Below are positions 46,129-58,849 of a stretch of DNA of 64,000 nucleotides, in pieces. The stretch is from Stomoxys calcitrans. Its lineage: Eukaryota; Arthropoda; Insecta; Diptera; Muscidae. The translations under genes and the position numbers were made by a program. The first letter of the stretch is position 1. Each line of letters starts with the position of its first letter. Below the pieces are notes generated by a model. The model did not search any database. It was given only the letters and a program-made list of their open reading frames with translations, and had not been told where the DNA came from. The stretch is taken from assembly GCF_963082655.1 (NCBI RefSeq), contig NC_081556.1:1922001-1986000 (forward strand). The letters are read 5' to 3'.

Positions 46129-47048
46129 TCAAGTATAAACAGAAAAATCTCTCAATAATCACGATTTAGACCTAAAATGAGGTACAATTTTCAACAGCTT
46201 TTTTTGTATTGCTGCTGCTATAGACCTTTTATAGTTGAGCCAAAAGCCATCACACACACACACACTCTCACTAGAGTGACAACCACAACAGGCACAATAA
46301 CAAAACTGCTGTCACAGCAAACGATATAGGTCAGCGGCATATGTCAAAGGGAACATCTCAATGAGGTAATCGTGGCAGTGGTGGTGATGGGAAACCGCAA
46401 TCCAACCGTAAACAAAGCTAACCGAAGCGCTACGAAAAGCATCGAAACGAACTAAACTTTTCATACACCCATGCTATGGAGGGCCACGCATGCGAAATGA
46501 AGGCTCCTTTTCTGATTGAACTTTTTGTGAGAGAGAAAACCAAAAACACCAAAAGGTAAACCAAAATCAATGCTGAAATCACAACATTGTTCAAAGGTGA
46601 AGGATATTTTTGGGGTGACAAAAGGTAAAGATTTAAAAATCGGACTTTGTGTAATTCTATTATTGGACAGTGGAGAGGAATCCCGCATATGAACGAGTGT
46701 TGTCCCATTACAATTATCAACGATCTCCTTCTTAAATTAGCGTGTGAATGGCTTACTGCAGTGGGAAACTAAAAATATAAAACCAGTGTTAAGGCTCAAT
46801 TCTCTTTCTTTTAAAAACACAAAATGATTTGTTTTTAATTCATAAAATCTTTTAAAATTTCAATATCAATTATCAATCATCAAAATTCGATGAAGCGGTT
46901 GACCAAAAACCAAATTTTAATGAAAATTTTCCTAAATCACAATGAAATTTTAGCAAATTTGGTGTAAAAAAAAAAACACAATTGTGTAAAAAGGCCTCAT
47001 TCTATGAAAGAAAAGGGGGAGGTTCCTCCCCCTAACAAAAAAAGGCAA
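46129..47048. other. unique island, no gene recognised
   Basis: CA tract near 46251-46268. Frames at 46430-46720 are not convincing. Confidence 0.35.
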
Positions 47049-47358
47049 ATTGCAAATTTTGTCCATGACATTCCACTAAGGAACAGGGGCAAACTTCTAA
47101 CACATCAATGAGTGTAGTCCAATTCAAGTTAGAGTTCAATGATAAGGGACCTCCTTTTTATAGCAGAGTCCGATCTGGGTGCCGCTGAGCAACACCTCTT
47201 TAGAGAGAAGTTTTTACATGGTATAGTACCATACAAATATTGCCAGCAATAGGAGGGAAAAACCACAGCTGAAAATTTTTTCTGTTGGTCTCGTCAGAAA
47301 TAGAACCCAGGAGTTCGGCATCAGTGGCGGACATGCTGACCTCTGCGATACGGTGGCC
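47049..47358 (-). mobile_element. SINE family 1, full length
   Basis: Minus strand from GGCCACCGTATCGCAGAGG (47358) through AATATTTGTATGGTACTATA to GGAATGTCATGGACAAAATT (47049). Decayed B-box. Confidence 0.85.
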
Positions 47359-47369
47359 TCCCCCTAACA

Positions 47370-47765
47370 CTAATTTCAAAAAAAGCCATATGTCGGAGAT
47401 GGGTAGGGCGATTTTATCGAAATTTAAATTGAAGCCGTTTATTAAGCTTAAAATAAAAAGTTGGTGTCCCGATTCAAGATGGGGTTCCTGGGGGGACGCC
47501 CCCCCCCCCCCCTTGAAATCCGATTAAAAGACCAGTCATGACAATATGGGTTTCAAATGTAAGATATTTTCCAGTAAAAGAGGATTCTGAAATCCAATTT
47601 TGGAGCCAAGTGTTTGGGGGGACGCCCCTCCACTTAAAGCCCTACCAAACCAGACATAATTACCGACCATAGCAATATGGGGCTCAAATGAAAGCTACTG
47701 GAGAGTAGAGCACGAAATTGATACCCACATTCGAGATCATGTTTCTGGTGGTACACCCAGGCCAC
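47370..47765 (-). repeat. beta repeat, minus orientation, short
   Basis: GGGGGGACGCCCCTCC-type words, ATATGGGGCTCAAATGAAAG and a C run near 47499-47512. About three units. Confidence 0.75.
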
Positions 47766-47782
47766 ACTAAAAACAAAATTTT

Positions 47783-48056
47783 CTCGAAATTTTCTCTAAA
47801 GACTAAATTTCTATGAAATTTTCTCTAAAGACTAAATTTCTATGAAATTTCCTCTAAAGACAAAATTTCCATGAAATTTTCTCTAAAGACAAAATTTCCA
47901 TGAAATTTTCTCTAAAGACAAAATTTCTATGAAATTTTCTCTAAAGACAAAATTTCCATGAAATTTTCTCTAAAGACAAAATTTCCATGAAATTTTCTCT
48001 AAAGAAAAAATTTCTATGAAGTTTTCTCTAAAGACAAAATTTCTATAAAATTTTCA
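47783..48056 (+). repeat. 29-bp tandem repeat, nine copies
   Basis: TCTCTAAAG recurs exactly every 29 bases from 47793 to 48025. The unit reads TCTCTAAAGACAAAATTTCC then ATGAAATTT, with T/C variation at one site (TTCTATG/TTCCATG). It is not a CRISPR array: units are contiguous with no spacers. Confidence 0.95.
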
Positions 48057-49499
48057 GGAGTGTCCAGGTGCCCGCCTTTCTATGCCTGCCCTACTTCCTC
48101 CTTTATCGATATCTATGCAATTGGAGAGTAACCCCTTGTTCTATACAATGAAGGATTGGGGTATTCATTGATATTTGACCATCTAGATGTTCTTTTACCC
48201 TGCCACTTTTTTGAGACGAAATTATGGAAAACTTCAAGTCACTGCATCACCCTATGGAGCATGCGTGCTTTATTCGGTTTCAAATCATTTAAAATGCAAA
48301 AATTAACAATCGGCAATAATCAAAACAAAAGTTAAAAAGGCAAGCCAAGCTGTGTGGTGACTTCAGTGATGGCCTTTGTTTTTATGCCATTTTGGTGCAG
48401 ACATGCGATGGGGGTTTATTTAGAATTGAGAGCAAATTAAGTAGGGCTGGCTTAGAGAGGGCCCAAATGAGTTTTCAAAACTATTGGATTTAAGCTCAAA
48501 AGAAGACGAATAACTGTAAAGGTTCAAAAATATGTAGCAAGAGAATACTTTTTATTTTATTCAAAAAAAAAAAAGTTCCTTAAGAGAGGCCCTTTAGATT
48601 TTCACATGCACATGCGCCCCTGTGGCGTTACGACCAACATAATTGTGTTGATGGCGTATATTTATGTGTTGATACATATATTTTGAACAATATCATTATT
48701 ATAGTTATTAGTTGCTTCTGATGATGGCTAAAAACCCTTTTGTTCTCCCATCAAAACACACAGGTAAGCTACCATCATTGCCGCCGCCGCCGCCGACGCT
48801 GCAGCCTCCAAAGTGAACCTCCGCACCGCGAGGAGCCGCAAAATATTCATCAAAACTTTTTCGTTGTTATTGGCGATTCGGGGTGATCAACATAACAGTT
48901 TCATGTTTGACATTTGCGCAGTTGCCCTCTTTTGAGGGTTTCCTGTGATTTTGGTTGTATTTGGTCTTTGTTGGAGCTCTTGCGAGTCCCACAGCGCATG
49001 CGCATATCCAATGCTTGAATACACGGGATTGGCTGGCTGGCTGTGTGTGTTTGCTCACTTTTGGGGTCCACTTAATTTTTGCTTTGTTTTGTTTTGCTTC
49101 TTTTCAATTTGAGCTTCTGGGTGGCGCTCTACATCACACTTCGTCAAGTGGCATGATCATCAACGTGGTGTTTTACGGCATAAATGTTTTATGCTCCTAC
49201 AACATCATAATTTAGCCATTTTTTTGGGGGGCATTTTGTGTTGAAATTGGAAGCAATTATGCAAATTTACAGGTTTGGAGAGGCGAGAGAAACGCTGGAC
49301 GTAATTATATTGCAAAAAAAAGGAATTGATAATTTGCCTTGATTTCGTTAGCCGATTGGGAAATATTTCCAAATACGCATTTACCACAAACATTTTTTTT
49401 TGGAGAAAAAAACCATAAAAAATTTTTTCTCTTCAAAAAGAGTTTAGCCTAAAACTGTTTGTGTCCAATGAACAAATTATCAGACGAGTATCATAGATA
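48057..49499. other. unique island, no gene recognised
   Basis: Contains a short GCC-triplet stretch (48780-48797) in an otherwise AT-rich region. No coding signal accepted. Confidence 0.4.
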
Positions 49500-50412
49500 C
49501 CCAAAATGTCCAAAAACAGTGGATCGGTTTATATGAGTTATAGATCGTTCCGTTCATTTCAACCAATTCAGAAAAACTCTGCCCTAGAGAAAATTTCATA
49601 AACACTATCTTTAGCGAACATTTATTGACATTATTTAAGACAATCTTGATGTTGTTTGTGTTTTGAGAACCATACTTAGCACTGTTGTTGGGAGTTATAA
49701 CAAAACACTATGTGCAAAATTTCAGTCAAATCGGACAACAATTGCGCCCTCTAGAGGCTTATTAAATCAAGATCCCAGATCAGTTTATATGGCAGCTATA
49801 TCAGATTATGAACCATACTTGGAACAGTTGTTGAAAGTCTTAACAGAACAATTCAGGCAAAATTTCAGCCAAATCTAATGAAAATTGCGCCCTCTAGAGG
49901 CTTAAGAAGTCAAGATCCCAAATCTATTTTTATGGTAGCTATATCAGGTTATGTACGGATTTAAACCATACGTAGCACTTGTTGGAAGTCATAACAAAAC
50001 GCTATTTGCAAATTTCAGCCAAATCGGATAAGAATTGCCCCCCTCTAGTGGCTCAAGAATTCAAGATCCCAGATCGGTTTATATGGCAGCTATATCAGGT
50101 TATGAACCGATTTGAACCATACTAAGCACAGTGGTTGCAAGTCATACCAAAACACTTCATGCAAAATATCAGCCAAATCGGATAAGAATTGCGCCCTCTA
50201 GTGGCTCAAGATGTCAAGATCCAAGATCGGTTCATATGGCATCTTTATCATGACATGGACCGATTTGGCCCATTTACAATCCCAACTGATCTACACTGAT
50301 AAGAAGTGTTTGTGCAAAATTTCAAGCGCCTAGTTTTACTCCTTCGAAAGTTAGCGTACTTTCGACAGACGAACGGACAGACATGGCTAGATCGACTTAC
50401 AGTGTCATGACA
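49500..50412 (+). repeat. alpha repeat, plus orientation, cut by a LINE
   Basis: Units with TTGCGCCCTCTAGAGGCTTA and GATCGGTTTATATGGCAGCT. Closes with ACGGACAGACATGGCTAG and TCATGACAATC, where the LINE B 3' end (GGTTAGGTTAGGTTG) begins. Confidence 0.85.
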
Positions 50413-50985
50413 ATCGGGTTAGGTTAGGTTGAAAAGAGGGTGCGGATGTTAATCCGCCCCATGCCACTATGGACATACACCTAAGCCAGTAATCGGCTTG
50501 TTGTGCGTATTTAGAGCCTCCTTCTTACTTCCTTTTAGTAATAGCCGCGTCCACTCACGATCTGGACCTCGCCATAGGATTTTCCCCATCCTACCGACTG
50601 TTTCGCTGTTACACAGGGTTGCATACGAAAGGCTTCTGGTTAACCAAGTTTATTGACGGAAATCCTCAAAGTCCCAAATCGTCTGCCCTTTCATTCCCCC
50701 TTACTCCGTTATGGCCCGGCACCCAAACGATGCGGATTTTGCCATCCTCGAAGAAGGCGTTAATCTCCTTCTTACAATGTAAGACTGTTCGTGACCTTAC
50801 CTTGTTATTGCCCTTATGGCAATTTTACTGTCCGTAAAGATGTTCACACTCGATTTTGTCGCGTAAGCACCACTCCACCACACGCATTCCGTTATAGCCG
50901 GGATCTCCGCCTGTAGGACCGAATTATGGTCAGGCATTCTAAAACAGATCTCAGTTCGTGGGTTCTGAATGTAGACCTTGTAGAC
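50413..50985 (-). mobile_element. LINE family B, 3' fragment, minus orientation
   Basis: Starts at its 3' end (AACCTAACC on the minus strand at 50413), then AATCCGCCCCATGCCACTAT on the plus strand matches the 3' untranslated region of the copy at 38884. On the minus strand the remnants of KPFVCNPV, GHNGVRGNE and INAFFEDGKIRIVW-type RNase H text follow. The copy stops in the RNase H region near 50985. There is a target at the closing sequence of an alpha repeat. Confidence 0.8.
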
Positions 50986-52164
50986 TTTGTAGAATATTTC
51001 AAGAAAAGTTTGTCTTTAGAGAAAATTTACTTTTTAAGAACATTTTTTTTAAATTTGATATTTAGAGAAAATTTAGTTGTAAAAAGAAAATTTATAAAAA
51101 TTATTCTTTTTTCATGAAAGTATTTTCTAAAATTAAATAAAAATATTTGTCTTCGGAGATATGTGTTAAATACTTTTCATTAGGGAAAATTTCTATAAAA
51201 TTTTGTCTTTAAACCTTAAAATTCTGCTTAAAAGGATACCTGAAGTTTTTAACCCCCGACTGCTGCATCCTAAACAGTTACCACAGTTGGCTGCAAAGCC
51301 CCACTTTGACAACTATTTGCCACCAATCACTGGGAATGCCACACATGATGACGATGTTGCATGTCACTGAATTTGATTAATAGTTGTACGACTGATGAGA
51401 TGGTTCAATTGCCATACAACTAAACAAAAAAAAAAAAGAAGGGACCTACAACAACAACAATGCCAGCTAGGACTATGGGAATACTACAAACTAGTTTTCC
51501 ATATGGGTATTTGCTCTGTTGAGGTAGGTAGGTAGATAGGTAGATGGGTAGCTTTGGTCGCTTTGGCCTATTCAAGCCAACAAATCAATTCTCTGAGCAA
51601 TGAATTCCAATGCCTTGGTGTACTACTAGTGAACATATGAACATTGATGTTCATGATGACATGATTTAGTAAAACCTTTAACTAAATCATCTTATTCCCA
51701 ATGCGCTGTAAGCAGCCAAATAGTTGATGGATGGACAGACAAGCAGACAGACAAACTTGAAATGGAGTGATGGGAATTGCCTACATTTAATGGTTAGCCT
51801 CTGTTGACCATTCTCTGGAGACCAGGTACATACTGGACTGTGACAACAACTATGATGTCCTGGTGGGATATGTGTGTTATTCGAAAACATCACTTCACTG
51901 GTCTTCGTTTAACGATGTTGGATCATTTGTAAGATTTTCTGTTTTGCTTGCAGATGTTTACAGGGATTTTATTTAGAAAGCAAAAAAAAATGTATTAGGT
52001 TGAGCCTGGCAGTACATTGGATAAGCAATACCATGGATATAAGGGTGGGTCAACAATTATTATCTGCAACATGTTGCAAGACGATTTGCCCAAAAAACCA
52101 TGACGAGTAACAAGGGTAACGAAGAAGTTAGCATAAACCATTCTTTGGTATCGGATATGCAAAT
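50986..52164. other. unique sequence with 29-bp-repeat relatives
   Basis: 50998-51220 contains GTCTTTAGAGAAAATTTAC, the reverse complement of the 47.8-kb 29-bp unit in decayed form. The rest is unique. An open segment at 51815-51925 ends in GTAAGA, but three frames are open there. Confidence 0.4.
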
Positions 52165-52412
52165 GGAAATTTTTGTCCATTAACCTTTCAATAAGGAACA
52201 GGGGCAAACTTCTCACATATCAATGAGTGCAGTCCGATTCAAGTTCAAACTCAATGATAAGGGACCTCCTTTTTATAACCGACTCAGAACGGCGTGCCGC
52301 AGTGCGACACCTCTTTGGAGAGAAGTTTTACATGGCATAATACCTCACAAATGTTGCCAGCATTAGCAGGGGAAAACCACCGCTGAAAATTTTTTCTGAT
52401 GGTCTCGCCAGG
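52165..52412 (-). mobile_element. SINE family 1, head missing
   Basis: Minus strand. The 3' end is GAAAGGTTAATGGACAAAAA at 52165 and the core is GAGGTATTATGCCATGTAAA. It stops at TCCTGGCGAGACCATC near 52412, so the tRNA-like part is absent. Confidence 0.85.
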
Positions 52413-53349
52413 AAAAAAATCATTCAATGAAAATTCATTTGCGAACATAATACGAGTCAGCCATAGGCTGTGACAGCATTAACAATAAATAAGCACTAAC
52501 GCCTAAAGGAAGTTGCCGCTTATGTTACTCACATGTGGCATGGTATGGTGTTTACCACCAGCAACATTGGTTGTCAAGGACCAACTCATAAACGCCAGAC
52601 ATCATTTCAGCAATGTCCTCCCTTTGCTTTTGAGAGACTCTAGAAGAAGGGGCAGGACCCTTTTACTCTAAAAGACAAAATGAAAATTAATAACTTGCAA
52701 ATTGGCCAAATAACGCAGGTTCTGCACCAGATTGATAGCCTCGGCCAAAGCAGCAATACCCCTCACATTAAAACGTGTTGAAAGTCCAGTTTTCGAAAAT
52801 ATCTTTAACTCACTATTCAATTTTAAGTACTACCTGCCTCTGCCTGCCGCCACGTTTCTTATGCGAAAAACATCCTCCAACACCTTTAACAAGTGATTGA
52901 AAACACTTTACGAGATGAATGTACAGCAGTGTGTATCTCGGACCTTTTCAGCCTAATGACAGTTTTACCATATTGGCCAGCATCACGTACTGACCAAGAA
53001 TGTAAATTACCATTTTTTTCTGGAATTTCACGCCACCACATGCGAGAATTGCTTGAGGCATTTAAAGCATTAACGCTTAAGTTTTCTTTAAGTACAAGTT
53101 GCAAAATTAAAAGCTTGAAAAAATTGGCATTGCAACTAATTGAAGGTTAAAAAAAAAAAGAATTCCGCAAACCTTAAGGCAACCAGAAAACAATTGTTTC
53201 CATATTGTGGCCACACTTAAAAAAGCCTTCTTGTTTATTAGGTTTCAGAAAGAAGTAAATAAGCTTTAATAAATGCGCCCTCTAGAGGCTTAGAAAGTCA
53301 TTTGGAGAGATCGGTTTATATGGAAGCTATATCAGGTTATGAACCGATT
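52413..53349. other. unique sequence with an unresolved open frame and an alpha scrap
   Basis: 52893-53150 is open on both strands. The plus frame ends TLKFSLSTSCKIKSLKK-stop, and the minus frame contains SSNSRMWWREIPEKNGN. Neither can be chosen or named. 53270-53345 is an alpha fragment (GCGCCCTCTAGAGGCTTAGA). Confidence 0.35.
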
Positions 53350-54600
53350 TAGAAAAAACTTGTGGGGGTGGAGTGGCCCAATAAACACTTCTTCCCGATT
53401 TATGATATCAGATTCGTGCTTTACTCCCAAAGACCTTTCATTCGAGCCCCATTTTGCTATGGTCGTAAATTTGTCCTTTTTGGGGGATGTTTGAATACCT
53501 TTCATCTGAATCCTAGGAACCCCAACAGAAATTTTTGTTTTTAGGTTTCACGCAAAGGTTTGCTCAAAACGCACCTCCCATCTTCGAGATCTGGCGTTTC
53601 TGAAAATTAGGGTAAAGAAGAGGGCGGTGAGTCCGAACGACGTGTCACATAGCGAATTTGAAATTTGGGTCGCGTGCAAAATATTAAGGCTCTATGTTGT
53701 CCGGGCGCCTTTTGGCAGGCCCCTAGAGTTGGGGGGCATTTGTGGTTCGATGTTCTTTTCAACTCTAAAATTTCATAGAGATATTTCTACCCGTGTTCAC
53801 ACACCATATTTGTTACTAGTTATTTTCGGTTCTATCCCACTGTGGGACGTCTTCACAGTATCTTGCTACTACTGCAGTCCAGTTGTAAATACTTTCGATC
53901 ATTTTGTTCACAACATTTTCTCCAGTTATTGACCCTATCTGGCCAGCAGGGGACGTGCCCATCGCGTGCAGTGGAAGAAATTATGTTCAGCGTCATCTAC
54001 GTGTTCTTTATCTTCGTACAGGCAAAACGAAGTATTGCACTTCCCAATTTTTAGGCAAATATTTCCTAAAATTTCCATGTCCGGACAACATTTCGCTGAA
54101 CAATGATCAACCGTTGTGCTCTGTGCGTTATATGAAGGCTAGCTGCCAAATTTTGCACCCGTATAAGAGGACGATGTTACAGGCTTTCATTAAAAATTTC
54201 CTCTTTTTGGGTAGTGACCCTCCTATTGCTCTACATGTCTTGTTATCGGGTACCAGGCCCTCTAAATACTTGTCCCAAATCTAAGACATCAGTTTCATAC
54301 TCCACTCCTAAGAAATCTTTCATTGAAGCCAATATCGTTCCGATTTTTTTGGGAGTGATATCTAAATTTTGGATACCATGCTACTCCCAAAGTCATTCGT
54401 TTGAATCCCATATTGCCCTTATCAATATAGTAGATGTCCCTCTGTCTCCTACATGTCGCCTATAGATACTTAATCCCAAATATTTATACCGAATTTGTGG
54501 TATATTCTCCTTTCATTTCAGACCCATATGGTAACGCTGAGTATACATGTCTCTTTGGGAGCTTTTTGGGATTGGATATAACAAAAAGTTTCTCTTTCCG
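53350..54600 (+). repeat. beta repeat, plus orientation, broken
   Basis: 53350-53620 has GGGGGTGGAGTGGCCCAATA, CCTTTCATTCGAGCCCCATT and TCTTCGAGATCTGGCGTTTC. 54240-54600 has further units (TTTGAATCCCATATTGCCC). The part between, 53700-54230, is not clearly beta. Confidence 0.65.
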
Positions 54601-56549
54601 AAACAAAGTATTATTGGCAATAAGCCACTTAATCCAAGCGTTACACATTAGCTTCAATTATCCTCTTCCTCAGTAATTGCAATGATTTCAATCAAAAGTT
54701 TTTTTGATTCACTTCTCCACTGCAATCAGAATTTTTTCCCTTCGTAGTATTGGAGGCCAATTAAAAGCATCAGCAACAGAATCATACTCTCATCAAATAA
54801 AATTGATAGCCCCAACCTGCTGCTGACCGCTCAAAGATTTATTCCAACATCATTTGTGTGCAGTTGATTAGAGTCCTGAAATCGCTATCAAATCCATTTA
54901 ACACAATCAACATCATTCGCTCTTCAATTAAATGCGAGCCTTTGAGTTTTAGTATGAACCATTTTGGGTTGATTGCTAAACGAATGACAGTGGCGACAGC
55001 ATTTGAAGTTCTAGCTGAAATGTTCAGGAAGGAAGAGCTCACGCATGGCAAAAAGACATCGTTGTGCAGGTCAACATTTTATAATCGAGTAGAAAGGTTT
55101 ATTTAGACTTAAATTCTTTGAAGAGAGGATCTAAAACATCCAAAAGACAAAATCCACACGGCAACATAGGTTGGTATGCAGTTAAAAGCCGGTAGCCTAG
55201 GGTTAGAATCACAGGAAAACATTGTTATCGAATATTACAAATTTTTACTTGTTTCCTCTATAAAAAAAAGATTTACACCGGTATTGACAAATCTTAATGT
55301 AGATTGGAAATATGTTTATTTGAAAGATTTCCCTGATAGGACTGTCATATAAACCGATTTTAAGGCTTCATTAAGTTAATTTATATTTGGCGCCATCCAT
55401 CACAAAATGTTTGCCGTGTATGATAATCTTGCGGGTGGTCGGATTTATCGGCTCAAGTTAAAAATTCCCAACATTCGAAAATGCCCCAAAAATTTAAATG
55501 TTCCCATGGCAACGCTACAATGTCATCATGTTCGTTGGGATACATTTGTATGTGCATTTTTATTTGAAGGTTGTTCTTCTTTATTTCCTGGAAATTCCTC
55601 CAACTAATGTTGCAATGCAGTTTGGGATTTGCTGAGTGAAGTGCACCATGGCCGTATAAAAGTCCACCACACCATAGCAACAACAACACCTTTGCCATGG
55701 GGGTGTAGGTGTCTTCATCGTGTATGTGTGTGAGTGTGAGTAAGAAGATAGCTAGGTGTTGAGGTATGCATAAGTTGCTGAAGTATCGTGTTTTTTTCGA
55801 CACCTCGCACTCGTATAGGCAATGCACATGGGCACCGTTGGTGTTTGACTGAATAAACACCCACACATACACACATAAAAGAGTAAATGCATATCTTGCC
55901 AATGAGTAGAGTATGAGAAGTGTGAGTTTAGCATGGATGAGTGTTGTATAAAGTTGCTTAATTGAAAGTTTGGACAATTTCTACTACGGCTCTACCTAGA
56001 CTACACACACAGACACACACACATGTCTTTTGTCAAAGTATCGAATTTCTTTTATGTCAGACAGGCATTTTCAACTGAAACAAATTGTTGCTGCTGCTGC
56101 TGTTTGAGTGTGGGGAGCTTGTTTTTGGTAATTCATTCATTAACGTACATAATAATACACCAAAAAGAGTAGCAGCAGAGAGGCATACAATTTATTTTCT
56201 ACTCGAATGCATATTGCCAACCAAATATGCCGCTCACCCGTCCGTGCGCCTATTCAGCCGTCTGTCCATCTATGTAGCTCTATGTGGGCTGATGTACATT
56301 GAGCCAGTGAGTGAGTGATGTGTCAGACAAAAAGATATTCGATTACAATTTCAGGTGATGGATTGGTGCGACAACAATGGTCGCCAACTAATGGCTTTAT
56401 TATCATTTCATTTAATTATGAGATATTTATACCTGTGGATACGTGCAATTTTACACTTAAACAAGTGAAACGAAAATCAGACATAAGGGTGGAACGAAAA
56501 GATATGCAATTACATTACTGAACCCCATAGGATGCATAGGAATGGGATA
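54601..56549. other. unique island; frame near 54850-55105 unresolved
   Basis: 54804-55106 plus is open without an ATG. The opposite strand has KGSHLIEERMMLIVLNGFD, which recalls the gag part of Copia-type elements but is too short to assign. 55380-56550 is unique with CA tracts. Confidence 0.35.
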
Positions 56550-58835
56550 AGGAAAGGAAAGGTGTAGGATAAAAATTAGCATTGGGATGGAATGGAGGAA
56601 AATTACAGATAGAGGTAGGATAGGGATAGAATGGGGGCAGGCTAGGTATTGGGATAGGATAGGGATAGGATAGGATAGAGATAGGGATAGGATAGGAATA
56701 GGGATAGCGATAGGGATCGGAAAATTAATAAATCCCATAAAATCGTCAATTAGGGATAGGAATAGGATAGGGATAGGATAGGGATAGGATAGGGATAGGA
56801 TAGGGATAGGGATAGGGATAGGGATAGGGATAGGGATAGGGATAGGGATAGGGATAGGGATAGGGATAGGGATAGGGATAGGGATAGGGATAGGGATAGG
56901 GATAGGGATAGGGATAGGGATAGGATATGATAGGGATAGGATAGGGATAGGATAGGGATAGGATAGGGATAGGATAGGATAGGGATAGGGATAGGGATAG
57001 GGATAGGGATAGGGATAGGGATAGGGATAGGGATAGGGATAGGGATAGGGATAGGGATAGGGATAGGGATAGGGATAGGGATAGGGATAGGGATAGGGAT
57101 AGGGATAGGGATAGGGATAGGGATAGGGATAGGGATAGGGATAGGGATAGGGATAGGGATAGGGATAGGATAGGGATAGGATAAGGATAGGGATAGGATA
57201 GGGATAGGATAGGGATAGGATAGGGATAGGATAGGGATAGGATAAGGATAAGGATAAGGATAAGGATAAGGATAAGGATAAGGATAAGAATAAGGATAAG
57301 GATAAGGATAGGGATAGTGATAGTGATAGTGATAGGGATAGGGATAGGGATAGGGATAGGGATAGGGATAGGGATAGGGATAGGGATAGGGATAGGGATA
57401 GGGATAGGGATAGGGATAGGGATAGGGATAGGGATAGGGATAGGGATAGGGATAGGGATAGGGATAGGGATAGGGATAGGGATAGGGATAGGGATAGGGA
57501 TAGGGATAGGGATAGGGATAGGGATAGGAATAGGGTTAGGGATAGGAATAGGGTTAGGGATAGGGATAGGGATAGCGATAGGGATAGGGATAGGGATAGG
57601 GATAGGGATAGGGATAGGGATAGGGATAGGGATAGGGATAGGGATAGGGATAGGGATAGGGATAGGGATAGGGATAGGGATAGGGATAGGGATATGGATA
57701 GGATAGGGGTAATGATAGTGGTAAGGATAGGGATAGGGATAGGGATAGGGATAGGGATAGGGATAGGGATAGGGATAGGGATAGGGATAGGGATAGGGAT
57801 AGGGATAGGGATAGGGATAGGGATAGGGATAGGGATAGGGATAGGGATAGGGATAGGGATAGGGATAGGGATATGGATAGGATAGGGGTAATGATAGTGG
57901 TAAGGATAGTGATAGGGATAGTGATAGGGATAAGGATAGGGATAGGGATAGGGATAGGGATAGGGATAGGGATAGGGATAGGATAGGGATAGGATAGGGA
58001 TAGGATAGGGATATGATAGGGATAGGATAGGGGTAGGATAGGGATAGGATGGGGATAGGATGGGGATAGAATGGGGATACGATAGGGATAGGATAGGGAC
58101 AGGATAGGGATAGGATTGGGATACGATAGGATAGGGATAGGATAGAATAAGGATAGGATAAGCATAGGACAAGGATAGAGATAGGGATAAGGATAGGGAT
58201 ATTATAGGGATAGGATGGGGATAGGAATAGGAATAGGAATAGGGAAAGGGATAGGGATAGGGATAGGGATAGGGATAGGGATAGGGATAGGGATAGGGAT
58301 AGGGATAGGGATAGGGATAGGGATAGGGATAGGGATAGGGATAGGGATAGGGATAGGGATAGGGATAGGGATAGGGATAGGGATAGGGATAGGGATAGGG
58401 ATAGGGATAGGGATAGGAATAGGGTTAGGGATAGGGATAGGGATAGCGATAGGGATAGGGATAGGGATAGGGATAGGGATAGGGATAGGGATAGGGATAG
58501 GGATAGGGATAGGGATAGGGATAGGGATAGGGATAGGGATAGGGATAGGGATAGGGATAGGGATAGGGATAGGGATAGGGATAGGGATAGGGATAGGGAT
58601 AGGGATAGGGATAGGGATAGGGATAGGGATAGGGATAGGGATAGGGATAGGGATAGGGATAGGGATAAGAATAGGTATAGGGATAGGGATAGGATATAAG
58701 GAATAAGGAATAAGGATAAGGATAAGGATAAGGATAGGGATACGATATGGATAGAAATAGGATAAGAATAGGATAGAGAAAGGGATAGAATAGGATAGAG
58801 AAAGGGATAGAATAGGATAAGATTGCGTTAGGATT
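56550..58835 (+). repeat. GGGATA hexamer array, about 2.2 kb, with higher-order duplications
   Basis: Almost entirely (GGGATA)n with GGATA, AAGGATA and TAGCGATA variants and frayed edges. Islands repeat: GGATATGGATAGGATAGGGG followed by TAATGATAGTGGTAAGGATA occurs at about 57691 and again about 179 bp later, and AGGAATAGGGTTAGGGATAG near 57525 and 58412. The minus strand is open in all three frames (YP, IP or SL repeats), producing a spurious 571-codon frame, and the plus strand in two (IG, RD). Confidence 0.95.
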
Positions 58836-58849
58836 TTGTGAAGATCTGT

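Noticed and set aside
47783..48056. CRISPR-like array
   Set aside because: Units are contiguous 29-mers without unique spacers in an animal genome.
51815..51925. Plus-strand exon ending at TTT|GTAAGA
   Set aside because: The donor is good, but two plus frames and the minus strand are all open across it, so the coding signal is not specific.
52893..53150. 85-codon plus frame or 72-codon minus frame
   Set aside because: Both strands look partly protein-like, no motif decides, and splice context is weak.
54839..55106. Copia-type gag remnant on the minus strand
   Set aside because: Only about 30 residues recall the family. No LTR, protease, integrase or RT nearby.
56457..58172. 571-codon minus-strand open frame with YP, IP and SL repeats
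   Set aside because: It is the translation of the GGGATA array. All three minus frames are open there because the hexamer has no stop on that strand.
56550..58835. Telomere or telomere-derived sequence
   Set aside because: The unit is GGGATA, not TTAGG. A few GGGTTAGGG words are isolated variants, and flies use retrotransposon or satellite telomeres.
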